From: Hydrangea macrophylla
Taxonomy: Eukaryota > Streptophyta > Magnoliopsida > Cornales > Hydrangeaceae
Direction: 5' to 3'
Length of the DNA stretch: 64,000 nucleotides
Assembly: GCA_033977485.1 (NCBI GenBank)
Contig: CM066988.1
Coordinates: forward strand, 255,501-319,500
A program made the position numbers and the translations under genes. The first letter of the stretch is position 1, and each line of letters opens with the position of its first letter. Positions 10,357-22,640 of this stretch are shown in pieces. A model generated the notes under the pieces. That model searched no databases. It was not told where the DNA came from and saw only the letters and a program-made list of their open reading frames with translations.

Positions 10357-11986
10357 AAAAAATGAGTAAAAATTAATCTCATGAAAGATACCATTCACTA
10401 GAGGATGTGGAATAACTCTAACTACTTGTCATGATCGTTTCAAACTCCGAATCACACAACTTGAGGATCAATTAGGACCTTCAGGGGGTTGTAGAGTGGG
10501 AAAGTGATGTTACGTGAAGGATAATGAGAAATGAAGTGAGATGTTTGTGTACAAACTTGGGATTTATTAGAGTGCATGGATACATATGACCAGAAGAGAT
10601 GAATCATCCACAAATATTTCTTTGAAGCTCAAAAAGAGAAGTACAATTGACTATGAAGCTCTTTTTTCTTTTCTTTTTCCCTTTTTTTTTTTTTTAATTC
10701 TTTTACTTTACATACATTTTTTTTAGCTTCTTTTTTTTTTCTTGTACTCTTCCAACCACACGATTCTATCTCTTTTGCAACTTTACAAACACACTCTCAT
10801 GCCAAGATATCCCAAAAATGGAATTCAAACGCGGATATGGACGATATATGGTTAAGTGAAGGAAGAGTATATGTGGTTGAGGGTAGAAATGGTGAAAAGA
10901 TCCTAAAATCATTTCCTCGGTCAATATGATTCTTTGTTCTCCACTACAATGACAAGCAAACAAAAATTTTACATTCCACCAAAGAATTCCTCTAATGAAC
11001 AATCAAAGCAAGAAGATGAGATTATTAACGACTGTTGTATGTTTTTCAAAGAGAGAGAATTGAAGTATGTAATGCTCAACAATGGTGAAAAGGATCTAAA
11101 GCTCACAAAGGTAAGGTCTCCACAAAGGTTTTAAACAATTTTTGGGTAACAATTGCATTAAACATTATCTTAACACAATTAGTCATACAACGTGCTCGAT
11201 AATCCAAGATTTAAACTTCATGAAATTTACTATAATCAAGATAGTTATAGAACTAATGGGATTCAACAAGGGACGCATACTACAGTCGAAAGAAAACTCA
11301 AGACAAACATCATCGCTCGGCATTAAAACGGGGCCACTATACTAAAATCATTAGAAACTAATTTTTTTTAATCATCTTTTCTTTTATTAACAAAAAACAT
11401 ACTTGGAGAATTAATGGCAAGAAGAAAATGGAACATCAATATGATGGGTGAATATCCCACACCCCCCAACTAGAACATTGCATTGTCCCTAATGCAAATG
11501 GTTCGAAACAAGGACAAAAATGAGTAGGGATAGAGTGATATCACCAATAAAAGGAGAGATCCCCAATGAGCACAAAAATGATGTTCCTGCACATGAATCA
11601 CTACCAAGAACATCAAGCAAATAAAAGAAAGAAAACAAAAAAGAAAAACCAAAACATAAAAGAAATGAAGATGGAAAGATTAGGAGATAATGCGGATGAA
11701 TTTGAAAGTTAGAATGTTGAATCTACCACTAGCCCAACATGCAAAAGAGAAATAATATTCCTTCAAAAGAGGTGTTCAAGAAAGTTTGGTAAAACAATCA
11801 AACTTTGCATTACTATGCTATGACTCTACTTTGATTAACATGATTTGCCCACCCTACAACTAAATTATATTAACTAAACTAAGTTAACTAAACTACATGG
11901 TGGAACACATCACATTCTCTTGGTATGATTCAAGCATCTTAACACAAAGCATAACTATCACAATAACAAGTAAGTGGTAAATTACT
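10357..11986 (-). mobile_element. Internal, non-coding fragment of a coding-deleted Athila-like element (J)
   Basis: Collinear with the 3' untranslated region of element B: the block CTCATGAAAG...CACTAGAGGATG (10380) matches B at about 39432, and the ACCCCCCAACTAG...GATAGAGTGATATCACC block (11460-11545) matches B at 40450-40530. From about 11690 it changes to sequence that resembles the 5' leader at 30580-30936. No gag or pol lies between. Together with 30580-30957 it appears to be one internal region split by solo LTR F1. Confidence 0.6.
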
Positions 11987-12737
11987 TGTCACGCCCCGGC
12001 ATAGCCAAAATATGGAAAAATTTAAAATTTACATCTTGAACCTTGGGGCGCGTGACTGGTTGCAGTGCTGAATTGTCCATGACCAAATAATAATAACTAA
12101 ACGATATAATAAAATGATAACACCATCATTTACTTACTGGAATATATTACAAAGAGAAGTCAAAGTACTTAGCTAGTTAATACATTATTATAAATACATC
12201 AGAGTCTTATGGCTCTTGACCTTACAAAACTATTACGAAATATATGCTAAGTCTTCTGGTTATAATCAAAAACATTTACAGAGGAAAACTGGTAGTCTTC
12301 TCTCTAACTAGCATAACCATAGTCATCTTCAGTGTAATCTTCTTCAATGTTTCCTTCTTGCGTAGCTTCATAACCTGGGTACTCTTCACCTGGATAAGCT
12401 GGACATGGGAATGTCCAGTGACATGAATGTCGTCAGCTTATGAAAGTTGAGTGAGTAAGCTAAATCAAATGGAACGTATATAGTAAAACACAATAAGAAT
12501 CCATTTACTACCTTTCAACATGTCTTTTAGGATCTTTACATTCTCCCCGTTGAATTATAACTATTAGCGTACCCGACTACGTATTCGATAGGAATACAAA
12601 CAATTCAGGAGACCCATCTAAACATTCTTAATGCCACTACCATTCATTTCTAACATCCGATGTCATTTACAAACCCAAAGTATCTCTTGCTAACCAAACC
12701 ATCTTTCATCAACCAAAACATCTTTCATCAACCACTT

Positions 12738-13399
12738 CATCACAAAGAACCGAAGTGTTTAAGGAGTGCAAGAGCATCCATTTCGTCACGAAGAACCGAA
12801 AGGAGTCTTTACTCAAAGAATCACCGCTTCGTCACAAAGAACTGAAAGCGTTACGGAGTACAAGAACATCCATTTCGTCACGAAGAATCGAAAGGAGTCT
12901 TTACTCAAGGAATCACCACTTCGTCACGAAGAACCGAAAGTGCTACGGAGTACAAGAACATCCATTTCGTCACGAAGAACCGAAAGGAGTCTTTACTCAA
13001 AGAATCACCGCTTCGTCACGAAGAACCGAAAGCGTTACGGAGTATAAGAACATCCATTTCATCACGAAGAACCGAATGGAGTCTTTACTCAAGGAATCAC
13101 CACTTCGTCACGAAGAACCGAAAGTGCTACGGAGTATAAGAACATCCATTTCGTCACGAAGAACCGAAAGGAGTCTTTACTCAAAGAATCACCGCTTCGT
13201 CACGAAGAACCGAAAGCGTTATGGAGTACATGAACATCCATTTCCTTACGAAGAACCTAAAGGAGTCTTTACTCAAAGAATCACTGCTTCGACACGAAGA
13301 ACCGAAAGCGTTACGGAGTACAAGAACATCCATTTCGTCACGAAGAACCGAAATGAGTCTTTACTCAAAGAATCACTACTTCACAACTCAACAACACAT
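12738..13399. repeat. 92-bp tandem array made of two 46-bp subunits (in F1)
   Basis: Two alternating 46-bp subunits both start CGTCACGAAGAACCGAAA and continue either GGAGTCTTTACTCAAAG or GCGTTACGGAGTACAAG. The higher-order period is 92 (for example 12784 to 12876). About 14 subunits are present before solo LTR E interrupts the sequence. Each subunit contains the odd palindrome CTTCGTCACGAAG or a one-base variant. Since 92 is not a multiple of 3, long ORFs run through it in several frames without meaning. Confidence 0.95.
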
Positions 13400-16335
13400 T
13401 GTGGATATCGCAATTTTCTGACCCACAGCTTTTCTTTTGAATTTTTTTTTTAAATTCGAATTCAAAAACAAATGAGTCGCCACTTAATTTTTAAAAGGAA
13501 AATTAAGAAACCATTTAAAAAGAAAAATGATCTTTTGCGAAACCAAAGATTTAACTAGGTCCGGGGATTATGGAATGAGGAGGGAAGGAGCCCATCGGAC
13601 TAAAACACCCCTTCTCATCCTATCTCATGATAGGCCTCTACTTAACATCCTTTTAATCGAATTATTAATTTAAATGTGCCCTCAATTAATACATACGTAT
13701 AAATATACATTACAAAAGCATGTCTAAAGGGTGTAAAATTGCAAGTGATAAAATATCATTCAAAAATCACATATTTCAAATAACAAACAATATGATATGC
13801 ACTAGGGAACAAGAGAACTTACCCGGGATCCAGCAGCAATATTAAACGTATAATGCATGCGAACAAAAGAAAATCCTAAAAAAGAGTCTCTAATCACATA
13901 TACACATAAGGCAAGAACCTAATTCTAATGTGTCGCGCATGGGGTTGAAAAATCGATAAAATCAAGAAATTAAAATAAACTAAAAAGGAGTCCTAGAAAT
14001 CATACCTTAATAGCGCTACAAAATAAAAGGTTAGTCCACATGATATACAATATATGAAGTTAGGAATAGCAATCCTAGATTTCTAGCTTAAATCTATCAT
14101 ATGTAATTAAATCTAAAGCAAATAAATCCTAATTACAAGTGTCGAGCCATACGGAGGAATATGTTTATGAACAAGAATAGGTTATGAAATACTCGGTGAT
14201 TTTAGGTCACTTGAACTTTGATTCCAAGCTTAATTAATCATTATTGAAACATGGTTTGAATCTTGGCTCATGAAAGTATCATCTAAGCCATTATTCATAA
14301 GATTGACGAAAACTATTGCAGAATTCTGGAAATTGCTGAGAACAGATCATAACTTTAAAAAATTAAAAAGCATGGTTCCCGTTGTTTGATTTTGATGAAT
14401 TTTGGACACAAAATGACTCTGTGTGTCTAGTTTTTAACCCAAAAAAGAACTCAAAATTTCAACGATTGGATCTCTGGGAATTGGACAAAAACCAGACATC
14501 ACTCAATATTCTACAACCTTCTGTCCAGAGTTCTTGCACGATTTTCTAAAAATAGCAAAAAGATTAGAAATGCATTGTTCTTTTTAGGGTGACTTCCTAA
14601 CACATTAATCTACTTAGAAAAAATTATTTTGGGTCACAAACACTTTATTAAAGCTCTGATTTACTTATTTCAAAAGAGTGTTGCTGTGCTGAAACTCTGG
14701 ACAGATTGTAGTGACTCTACAAAACTCATAACCAAACCACTTTAGACATGAAATCTCCTTAAAACAAAAATTACAGTGGTAGAACTTTGAGTTATTGACA
14801 CCCTCCCATTGGTGTCACTTGATTTCGACGGTTAGATTTTGAATTAAAAATCCTTGATCGAAACCGGTTTATGAACCCACTGTTTCATTGTCAAGTTCAA
14901 CTTTCATTTGTTAACCCCAACTATTAAACCATGAAGTTGGACTTAAACTAAACCATTTTCTCCTACCATTTGATGGTCATTGGAGGGTAAAGACCTTTAT
15001 ATTTGAAGATTTCAAGTGAAGTATGAATAGACTTCATGAAATCTCAAGATCAGGAATCTAAACCATGGAGATGGGCTTAGACTCAAAACCACTTTCTCCT
15101 ATCATTTGATGGTCATTGGAGATGAAGACATAACTAATACTCATGAGTCTCAAAGGAATATAGAAAGGACTCCATGAAACATCAAGCTAGAGGACCCAAG
15201 TCATAAGTATGGACTTGGATCCATCTATTTGCTTATAAAATGAAACGATGATCAAACTTTGACTCCCATGTGAAGTATAAGCTTACATGAGATTCAAAAT
15301 ATCAAACTCAAGAGCTTTTAAGAGAGATATTGAAGATCTCCAAGAATCTCAAAAGGAAAACATAAACAAGAAAAATAGAAGAAGGATCAAAGAATTGGAA
15401 ATAAGGACTTCCAAGTTTACTTAACAAACTCTAAAACTTAATAAAGAAAAACTAAATGACTTGAAGATTAGAGGCTTAAAAGAAAGAAAACACAACTAAG
15501 ATTAGAGGGTCACCTCCAAACTATCCTCAAAGCTTCTCTCCTTTGAAGATCTTCCAAGCTCTTCTCTCTAATTTTTTTAACTCTCTATTTTTTGTATTGT
15601 TGTTGTATCTTCTCCCAAGGAAGATCCTCCCTCTTTTATAGACAAAATTACCAAGTATTCTCAGTGAATTCGGAGTAAAAGACAGATGTAAATGTCTCAT
15701 TTGGTGGTACAATACGTACTTCCTGAAAATAGACAGACTGCTGCCCAGGGCGGCAGTCAAAAGCCATCCGCGGCAGTCAGTGGATGCCGCTGCGGCACTC
15801 CGTGAACGCCGCTGCGGCATTCCATGACTGCCGCACGGCACTTACTGAGAACTGCACCAATTTAGTGATTGCCGCATTTTTTGTCAACCTTACTTTATCA
15901 GTTTCTTGTTTTTATCCGCATACACAATAGTATTGTACCACAAAATATGGACTGTTAAAGCAAACGGCAGTCAGAAAATATCGGCGGCACTCAGTGAGAG
16001 CTGTTCCGGCATTCTGTGAGTGCCGCACGGCACTCATTGAGTGCCGCAAGTAACTGCCGTGTGCCGGCTTCCGCTAAACTTCTCTTTTTAGGTCTTTTCT
16101 TCTCTCCTTTTTCTTAAAAAAACTTATTTTTTGAAGATCTTTTCCAAAAGTGATTTTTTATACTTGAATTCTCCTAAATACTTGGTATTTCCTCTTTTTC
16201 TGTGAAATTTTATTGTGTTTGGAGAATTTTCGGAATAGCTTGGAATACTTCGAATCTTTTCGGTCCTTATCATCATCGGACGTGGAGGTGACGCTCTCCT
16301 AAATTCGACGGTCGGTCAAAATTGGGGTGTCTACA
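13400..16335 (-). mobile_element. Solo LTR E, 2936 bp, TSD CACAT
   Basis: Begins TGTGGATATCGC at 13400, ends GGGGTGTCTACA at 16335, flanked by CACAT (13395-13399 and 16336-16340). Its first 1.35 kb is the inverted relative of LTR D (1-1336). The element strand is minus: a TATA box TATAAAAG lies at 15633-15640 and a GC-rich palindrome field upstream of it. No coding sequence or primer site, so it is a solo LTR. Confidence 0.92.
15633..16050 (-). promoter_or_regulatory. U3 promoter of LTR E: TATA box and phased GCGGCA/TGCCGC palindromes
   Basis: TATAAAAG on the minus strand at 15633-15640. Upstream of it, imperfect palindromes of the form GCGGCAnTCnnTGAnTGCCGC recur with starts at 15750, 15770, 15792 and 15814, then again at about 15965, 15985, 16007 and 16028, that is at 20-22-bp steps. 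Some units are joined head to tail. Confidence 0.8.
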
Positions 16336-17742
16336 CACATCCCTTTTCTTACCCTCCCGGCTCCCGTGGCCTAGTTTACCTATCCAACACTTATCCTTGA
16401 CATACGCTGCTCCTGATCAAGTACAACTAGTCCGTACGTATCATGGACCGCATTCGCGTCACTCGTTCCGTAGTTTAGTTTGTTAATTACTTTCATTTAT
16501 ACTTTCGAAGTTACGTTATACATCTGTTATTCTATTTTGTTATAATATACTTACGATGGAAACTTACCCAATCGCTATCGACGCAATAATCATGTCGTAC
16601 AACATACTAAAAGCTTGGGTATGAACTTTTAATGGTCAATAGACTACATTCGTGACAACGGAAAAACATAGCATGTAGCTCATAGATCTATAACATGGAT
16701 TTGATATCAATAACCATATAGACGAAAGCCTTAACATACTCATCTACGCGATAGCACAAGATATCCATAACCACACAGGTATCGGAAAGCAAGCATCATC
16801 ATAAACACATCATACAAGTAGTTATACAATCTGCCAGGAATTAATTTTACTATATCGACTGAATTGATATGATTTATTTGGGCATGATAAATTGATTTGT
16901 AGATCAAACTTATAACTAGAACATGGTATATAATTGGATTATCTTCATGTACAACAAAATCTAGCTTCAATTACATTTTTGAACTACTCAAAATATTTAT
17001 TTTACTTAGACATTTCTATATTTTTGGACTGCTCTGTCCCAGATTTATAGTACTGCGTTGCATGCACATTTCACCTATGAAGGAGTCATTTTTAGACCCG
17101 GCTATAGAAGAGTTATTTGTATATAAATGAGTTAGCTTTCTCCACAAAAAAAACCTAGCTTAATTCAGATTTCGGAGCTGCTTAAAACACTCATTTTACT
17201 AAACTACATTCTGCTGGAGATTTTTGTTTCTCAGATTTAAAGTACTTCGTTGTATGTACATTTCACCTATGAAGAAGTGATTTTCAGACTGAGCTATAGA
17301 AGAGTTATTTGTATATAAATGAGTTAGATTTATCCACAAAAAAACCTAGCTTGATTCAGATTTCAGAGCTGCTTAAAACACTCATTTTACTAAACTACAT
17401 TCTGCTGGAAGTTTTAGCTTCTCAGATTGATAATACTACGTTGTACATACATTTCACCTATGAAAGAGTGATATCTAGACTAATCTATAGAAGTTTTAGT
17501 TGTAGATAAATGAGTTAGCTCTCTCCACAAAAAAAACCTAGCTTAATTCAGATTTCAGAGCTGCTTAAAACACTCATTTTACTAAACTACATTCTGCTGG
17601 AGGTTTCTGTTTCTCAGATTTAAAGTACTTCGTTGTATGTACATTTCACCTATGAAGAAGTGATTTTCAGACTGAGTTATAGAAGTGTTATTTGTAGATA
17701 AATAAGTTAGCTTTCTACACAAAAAAACCTAGCCTCATTCCC
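16336..17742 (-). repeat. Continuation of LTR F1 with a ~192-bp tandem array (16957-17735)
   Basis: After E the F1 sequence resumes (CACATCCCTTTTC). From about 16957 four units of 191-194 bp follow, each with CCTAGCTT, CAGATTTC, ACATTCTGCTGGA, CATTTCACCTATGAA and GAGTTAGCT. The units start at about 16960, 17154, 17346 and 17537, and a fifth start at 17728 is cut by element I. A diverged piece of the same unit follows element I at 29781-29870 (TTGAACTACTCAAAATG). No gene is seen in 16336-16956. Confidence 0.88.
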
Positions 17743-18376
17743 TGATGCGTCCAGAATTATCCTGCTAAAGCCCAACCACCATGTCAGCAGAGGGACCCGA
17801 ATTCCCCGGGAGCAGAGTTGGAGGGCCCACATCCCAAAGGTCATCAAAGTTAACCGCTCGGAATGGTCGAACAGCTCGGGGTGTGATGTACGGCGACTTT
17901 CCAGGAGGCGTAGCTCAGGACGAGTGTTCCAGATAGCTTCCCTATGTGGTCAGAACTCTATTAAGGAAGAATGAGTAGATTCCTAAACCATTTGGGAATC
18001 ACTCCTAGAATTAAGCAAATCTATTGTGATTAGATTAGGTTCCCTAATCTAACAACTCTTACCATGTAAAGGTGGACTCTTGTACCTATAAAAGAGCCCA
18101 CTTCTCCTCTCGAAGGAGATCCGAAAAAATCACCTCTCTAAGCATACAAGCACTTGCTAGAGAACTCGCCACCTACACGCATATACCCGGCCGGTATTAC
18201 TGGTAGCGCCGCCCAACATTGTTGGCTCACCAGGCCCGCTGGTGATCTACTAGTGAGAAGCGCATAGACGCAACCGTGGACGTAGGTCGCCTTGTTAACG
18301 GGGTCGAACCACATACAAACCCTTCTCTTACCTCACCTTTTGTCAAACTTATTCTTACCAATTTTTGGCATCATCA
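17743..18376 (+). mobile_element. 5' LTR of element I
   Basis: 634 bp. TATA box TATAAAAG at 18087-18094 follows the segment GTGGACTCTTGTACC; transcription probably begins about 30 bases later. The LTR ends GGCATCATCA. It matches the 3' LTR with mostly transition differences. Confidence 0.95.
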
Positions 18377-18379
18377 GTT

Positions 18380-18398
18380 TGGCGCCGTCTTTGGGAAC
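18380..18398 (+). promoter_or_regulatory. Primer-binding site of element I
   Basis: TGGCGCCGTCTTTGGGAAC starts 3 bases after the LTR. It has the TGG start expected from a tRNA CCA end. I do not assign the tRNA with confidence. It is not the tRNA-Asp site of elements A, B and J. Confidence 0.8.
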
Positions 18399-18441
18399 AC
18401 GACACAATCTTCCCGTCAATAAAAATCTTTGACTGATCAAC

Positions 18442-20853
18442 ATGCCGCCAAAGAAGGGTAAGAAAACTGCCAATTCGACGGATCAGGAAGACCTACAGAT
18501 CGAGCCGCGGGCTGCTTCCATGACCACTGAACAGGTCACGGCAGCGCTGAAGCAACTCTTAGAGGGCCAATAACGAACGCAACAACAGATAGAGGCGCTT
18601 ATGGCCCAGCACGAGAAGCACCCCGCGTCGGAGAATTAGCCTGAGAAGAGCGTTCCTATCCGCAGGCCTGCTCGGGCGCGCAAGCAAGCCCGATCTGCTC
18701 TGGTGTCCCCACCAGACCGGGAATGCCTTACGGATGGAGAGCACAGCCGGGCTACTAAGTGCTCGCAGAGAGGACCTCGGTCCATTCCTCGCTGAGCGCG
18801 CCGAGTGGAGGACGCCAGAATCATCATTGATCGGCGGCGAGCAGCAAGGGGAGAAGAGTCCGGACGGAAAGCCCGGGAATCGGTCGATGACCCACCCGTC
18901 CTAAGCCGGGGGGATCTTAGGCACAGGCTTTCCCGGACCCACAGCCGGGTACTATCCCCAAGGTCGACGCATTTTGAGGATGAGGCCTCATCGTCCGACC
19001 CTGCCTACCGCTCGGACACAGAAAGGAGAACCGGGCGGAGTGATGTTAAAGCCCAGGTTGAGGAGCTGCAGCAGCAGATCGATAGGCTGAACCGCAAGTC
19101 CGTTCAAGACCTCACAAACACAGAGACAGAGTCGCCCTATACTGCTCGGGTGACACAATTTCCAATTCCGCGGAAGTTTAAACCCCCTCACCTCAGCTCA
19201 TATGATGGCACGGGGAGTCCGGTGGACCACATCCGCACCTATAAGGCGCAGATGGCGCTGGTTACTACGGTAGACGAGCTGCTGTGCCTGGCCTTTCCCA
19301 GTACACTAAAGGGGTCAGCAGCACAGTGGTTCCATGCGTTGAAGCCCCGGACGGTTAACAACTTCAAAGCCCTCGACAAACTCTTCATCAGCCAGTTTAT
19401 CGGGATGCTCGATCGGTCGCAACCAGACACCCAGCTACTGACTGTTAAGCAACGGAAGGGGGAGTCCTTAAGGGAGTACGTGGACCGTTTCAACCAGCAG
19501 AGGCTCCTGATCCGTAACCTCAATGAAACGGCCACAATCATGGCCTTCTGTTCGGGAGTTCAGCACACCAAGGTTGCCATGTCGTTCCATCGCGACCGAT
19601 CCGCGACCCTGGTGGAGCTCTCGGAGAGGGTCGGAAAATATATAGATACTGAGGAGTTCCTAAAGGCGAAACGTGCCGGCCAGATGGGAGATGAGTCCTC
19701 GAAGGCAAAGCGCAAGCGCGAGGGATTCGAGAAAGGGTCGGGAAAAAAGCCGAAGCACGATCAGAGGGATGCTAGGGCTCAGCCCCCAACAGCTTTCACG
19801 TCCCTTTCCCGACCTATACATGAAGTAATGGCCGCCGCAGAGGCGCAGAGGCTGCTTCCGCAGCCAGCTAAACTCAGAGCTCCGCCCGGTAAGAAGAACT
19901 GGGACAAGTTTTGCCGATACCACCGGGATCATGGCCATGAGACGGAGGATTGCTTTAAATTGAAAATAGCAATAGAGAAGCTGATCGAGCAGGGGCACCT
20001 CGCGGAGTTCGTCACGGCGGAAAGAGGACTCCGTCAGGATCCCCGAGCTCCCGCTCAGCCACCGCCGCCACTCGGCCACATCAACGTGATCTCCGGAGGA
20101 ACATCAGGCGGAGATGATTCGCAGTCGGCACGGAAGAGGCATGCCCGGGCGTCCCGAGCGGATGTCTGGCAGGTCCAATCCACCGGCTCCTCACCAACTA
20201 ACGTCCTGACGTTCACGTCTGACGACTTGCAGGGCATCCACTACCCCCATGATGACCCACTGGTAGTGACGCTTTCAATAGCCAACTATATGGTCCAGAG
20301 GGTGTTAGTGGACACAGGCAGTTCGTCCGATATTATGTTCACAATAGCATTCGATCAACTTGGGATTACAAGGGATCGTCTCCGGCCGGTTGCTACGCCC
20401 CTGGTTAGATTTAATGGCTCCAGCACTCAATCGCTTGGTACAATCGAGCTCCCAGTTCTCATGGGGACCTACCCCCAGCAGGTGTCCATGCTGACCAATT
20501 TCGTGATTATAGAAGCCCTGTCAGCCTACAATGTCATCCTCGGAAGACCGACCCTTAACAGGGCCAGAGCGGTCGTCTCCACTCATAGCTTGACGATGAA
20601 GTTCCCAACTCCTCAGGGGCCAGGATGCTTGCGAGGAGACCAGACCACTGCTTGGAGTTGTTATGTTAGCTCGCTGCGCCAGGGGGCAATCCCCGAAACG
20701 TTAAATGTACAAGAAATAGACCCCCGGAACCAGAGCGACGTGATAGGGCCGATGGAAGAACTGGAGCAAGTTGTGCTGGATCCTGAATATCCAGACTGCG
20801 CGGTCAGCATAGGTGCGCTACTGGAGCCCATCTTAAAGGAGAAATTAATCTAG
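18442..20853 (+). pseudogene. gag: Gag and protease of element I, with four in-frame stops
   Basis: From the ATG at 18442 (MPPKKGKK) one frame runs through gag and protease. Stops are TAA 18571, TAG 18637, TGA 18793 and TAG 20851; the longest open part is 18805-20853 (682 codons). Gag core: PRKFKPPHLSSYDGTGSPVD, STLKGSAAQWFHALKP, REYVDRFNQQRLLIRNL. A zinc-knuckle-like CRYHRDHGHETEDC follows near residue 370. The protease has VLVDTGSSSDIMF with Asp near residue 503. Each stop is one C-to-T change away from a Gln or Arg codon. The high-GC codon use differs from the flanking AT-rich LTRs. Confidence 0.9.
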
Positions 20854-21754
20854 TTCCTGAGGCAAAATCAAGACGTATTTGCTTGGAGTCACGAGGATAT
20901 GCCCGGGATTGATCCCCGGGTAATGTCCCATCGACTCAATGTCAGTCTGGATTGCCGCCCAGTTAAGCAGAAAAGAAGGGGCATGGCCCCCGAGAGACAA
21001 AGAGCAGTAAGTGAGGAGGTCGAGAAGCTCTTGAAGGCGAATTCCATCCGCGAAGTCCACTATCCCGATTGGCTAGCCAATGTTGTCCTTGTCAAGAAAA
21101 GCAACGGGAAGTGGAGAATGTGCGTGGACTTCACCGACCTCAACAAGGCCTGTCCCAAGGACTGCTATCCACTGCCTATGATAGACCTTCTTGTCGACTC
21201 AACAGCAGGCCACTCACTCCTCTCATTCATGGACGCTTACTCGGGGTATAATCAGATTAGCATGTACCCTGGGGATGAAGAGAATATGGCGTTCATCACC
21301 GACCAAGACACGTACTGTTACAAAGTCATGCCGTTCGGCCTCAAGAATGCCGAGGCTACCTACCAGCGCATAGTCAACTACATGTTCAAAGACCTCATCG
21401 GAGAATCTATGGAAGTATATGTGGACGATCTTTTGGTCAAGAGCCGGGACGAGCTTGACCACCTCGAGCAATTGGCCGGGGCCTTTAGCATTTTGAAAAA
21501 AATTCAAGATGAGGTTGAACCCGGCCAAATGTACCTTCGGTGTCTCGTTCGGGAAGTTCCTCGGCCATCTAGTTAGCAGACGGGGAATCGAAGCAAACCC
21601 CGAGAAGATCAAGGCAATCATCAACATGCGGTCGCCCAAGTCAACGAAGGAAGTTCAAAGCCTAGCCGGATGGGTGGCCGCACTGAACAAATTTGTATCC
21701 CGAGCTACCGACCGGTGCTTGCCGTTCTTCAAAATTCTCCGCAAAGCGTTTTAG
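20854..21754 (+). pseudogene. pol: Reverse transcriptase of element I, frameshifted
   Basis: Continues in frame with gag-PR after the TAG at 20851. Motifs: WRMCVDFTDLNKACPKDCYP, SFMDAYSGYNQI, YKVMPFGLKNAEATYQR and catalytic YVDD near 21418-21429. In a run of seven A near 21500 the frame shifts, so ORF 20899-21576 ends in noise and RT continues in the frame of 21509-21754 (KFLGHLVSRRGIEANPEKI). It stops at TAG 21752-21754 before RNase H. Confidence 0.92.
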
Positions 21755-22261
21755 TGGTCGGAAGAGTGCGAGGAGGCGTTCCAAGAACTGAAGAAATACC
21801 TGGCGTCACCTCCTCTACTCTCAACACCCGTACCCGGGGAAGAGTTATTTCTGTATTTGACAGTGTCACCGTCAGCGGTTAGCTCGGCACTTATTCGGGA
21901 GGAGCATGGGATCCAGTTCCCGGTATACTACACCAGCCGGGTGTTACAAGGTGCAGAGAGTAGGTACTCACGCATCGAGAAACTGGCTTTCGCCCTCGTC
22001 ACCTCAGCCCGAAGGCTCCGCCCGTACTTCCAGGCCCATGCCATTGTAGTTCTGACCGATCAGCCTCTCCGCAGAATTCTCAGTCGGCCGAACACATCTG
22101 GAAGACTCGTCAAGTGGGCTTTGGAACTGGAAGAGTTCGAAGTGCTCTACCGTCCCCGAACAGCCATCAAGGAGCAAGCTGTAGCAGACTTTCTGGTTGA
22201 GTTTACATATCCTGAGGACCAAGTCGAGAAAACTGAGCCTCCGACCTTACCGCCCGGATTA
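21755..22261 (+). pseudogene. pol: RNase H (retroviral-type) of element I
   Basis: The open part starts at 21857 in the same frame as the RT end. VYYTSRVLQGAESRYSRIEK, LVTSARRLRPYFQAH and VLTDQPLRRILSRP are the usual connection/RNase H segments; KWALELEEFEVLYRPR and ADFLVEF close it. The first catalytic Asp region (LFLYLTVSPSAVSSAL) reads Thr-Val where an Asp is expected, so this domain may be non-catalytic, as is often said of Tat elements that carry a second RNase H. Confidence 0.75.
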
Positions 22262-22640
22262 AACCCCGACGTCCCAGTCTGGGTACGGCACGTGGATGGT
22301 TCCTCCAATCAGTAAGGTAGCGGGGCAGGAATTATCTTGACTACCCCCGACGGTATCTAGCTCGAGTATGCTTTAAGGTTTGGGTTTTGCGCCTCCAACA
22401 ACGAGGTTGAGTACGAAGCCCTCTTGGTCGGGTTATAGTTAGAAATCTCGATGAGTGCACAACAGGTCCAGGGTTACAGCGACTCCCAGCTCGTTAACCA
22501 GGTAAACCAAGAATACGAAGCGTGGGAAGACAACATGGTAGCCTACTTGGTCCTTGTCCGGGTGGTTTCCAAGAACCTCCAAGGGTTTTCCATCACTCAG
22601 ATACCTAGAGAAGAAAATACCAGAGCAGACCGATTGGCTC
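22262..22640 (+). pseudogene. pol: Second, archaeal-like RNase H (aRH) of element I, three stops
   Basis: VWVRHVDGSSNQ with the first acidic residue, then GSGAGIILTTPDG, ASNNEVEYEALLVG with the Glu, and the YSDSQLVNQVNQEYEAW segment. In-frame stops: TAA 22313-22315, TAG 22358-22360 and TAG 22436-22438. An additional RNase H before integrase is the known hallmark of the Tat lineage. Confidence 0.85.

Noticed and set aside
12660..13453. A 232-codon repeat protein and overlapping ORFs at 12660-13453
   Set aside because: They are translations of the 92-bp array. The unit is not a multiple of 3, several frames are open at once, and the region is non-coding LTR.
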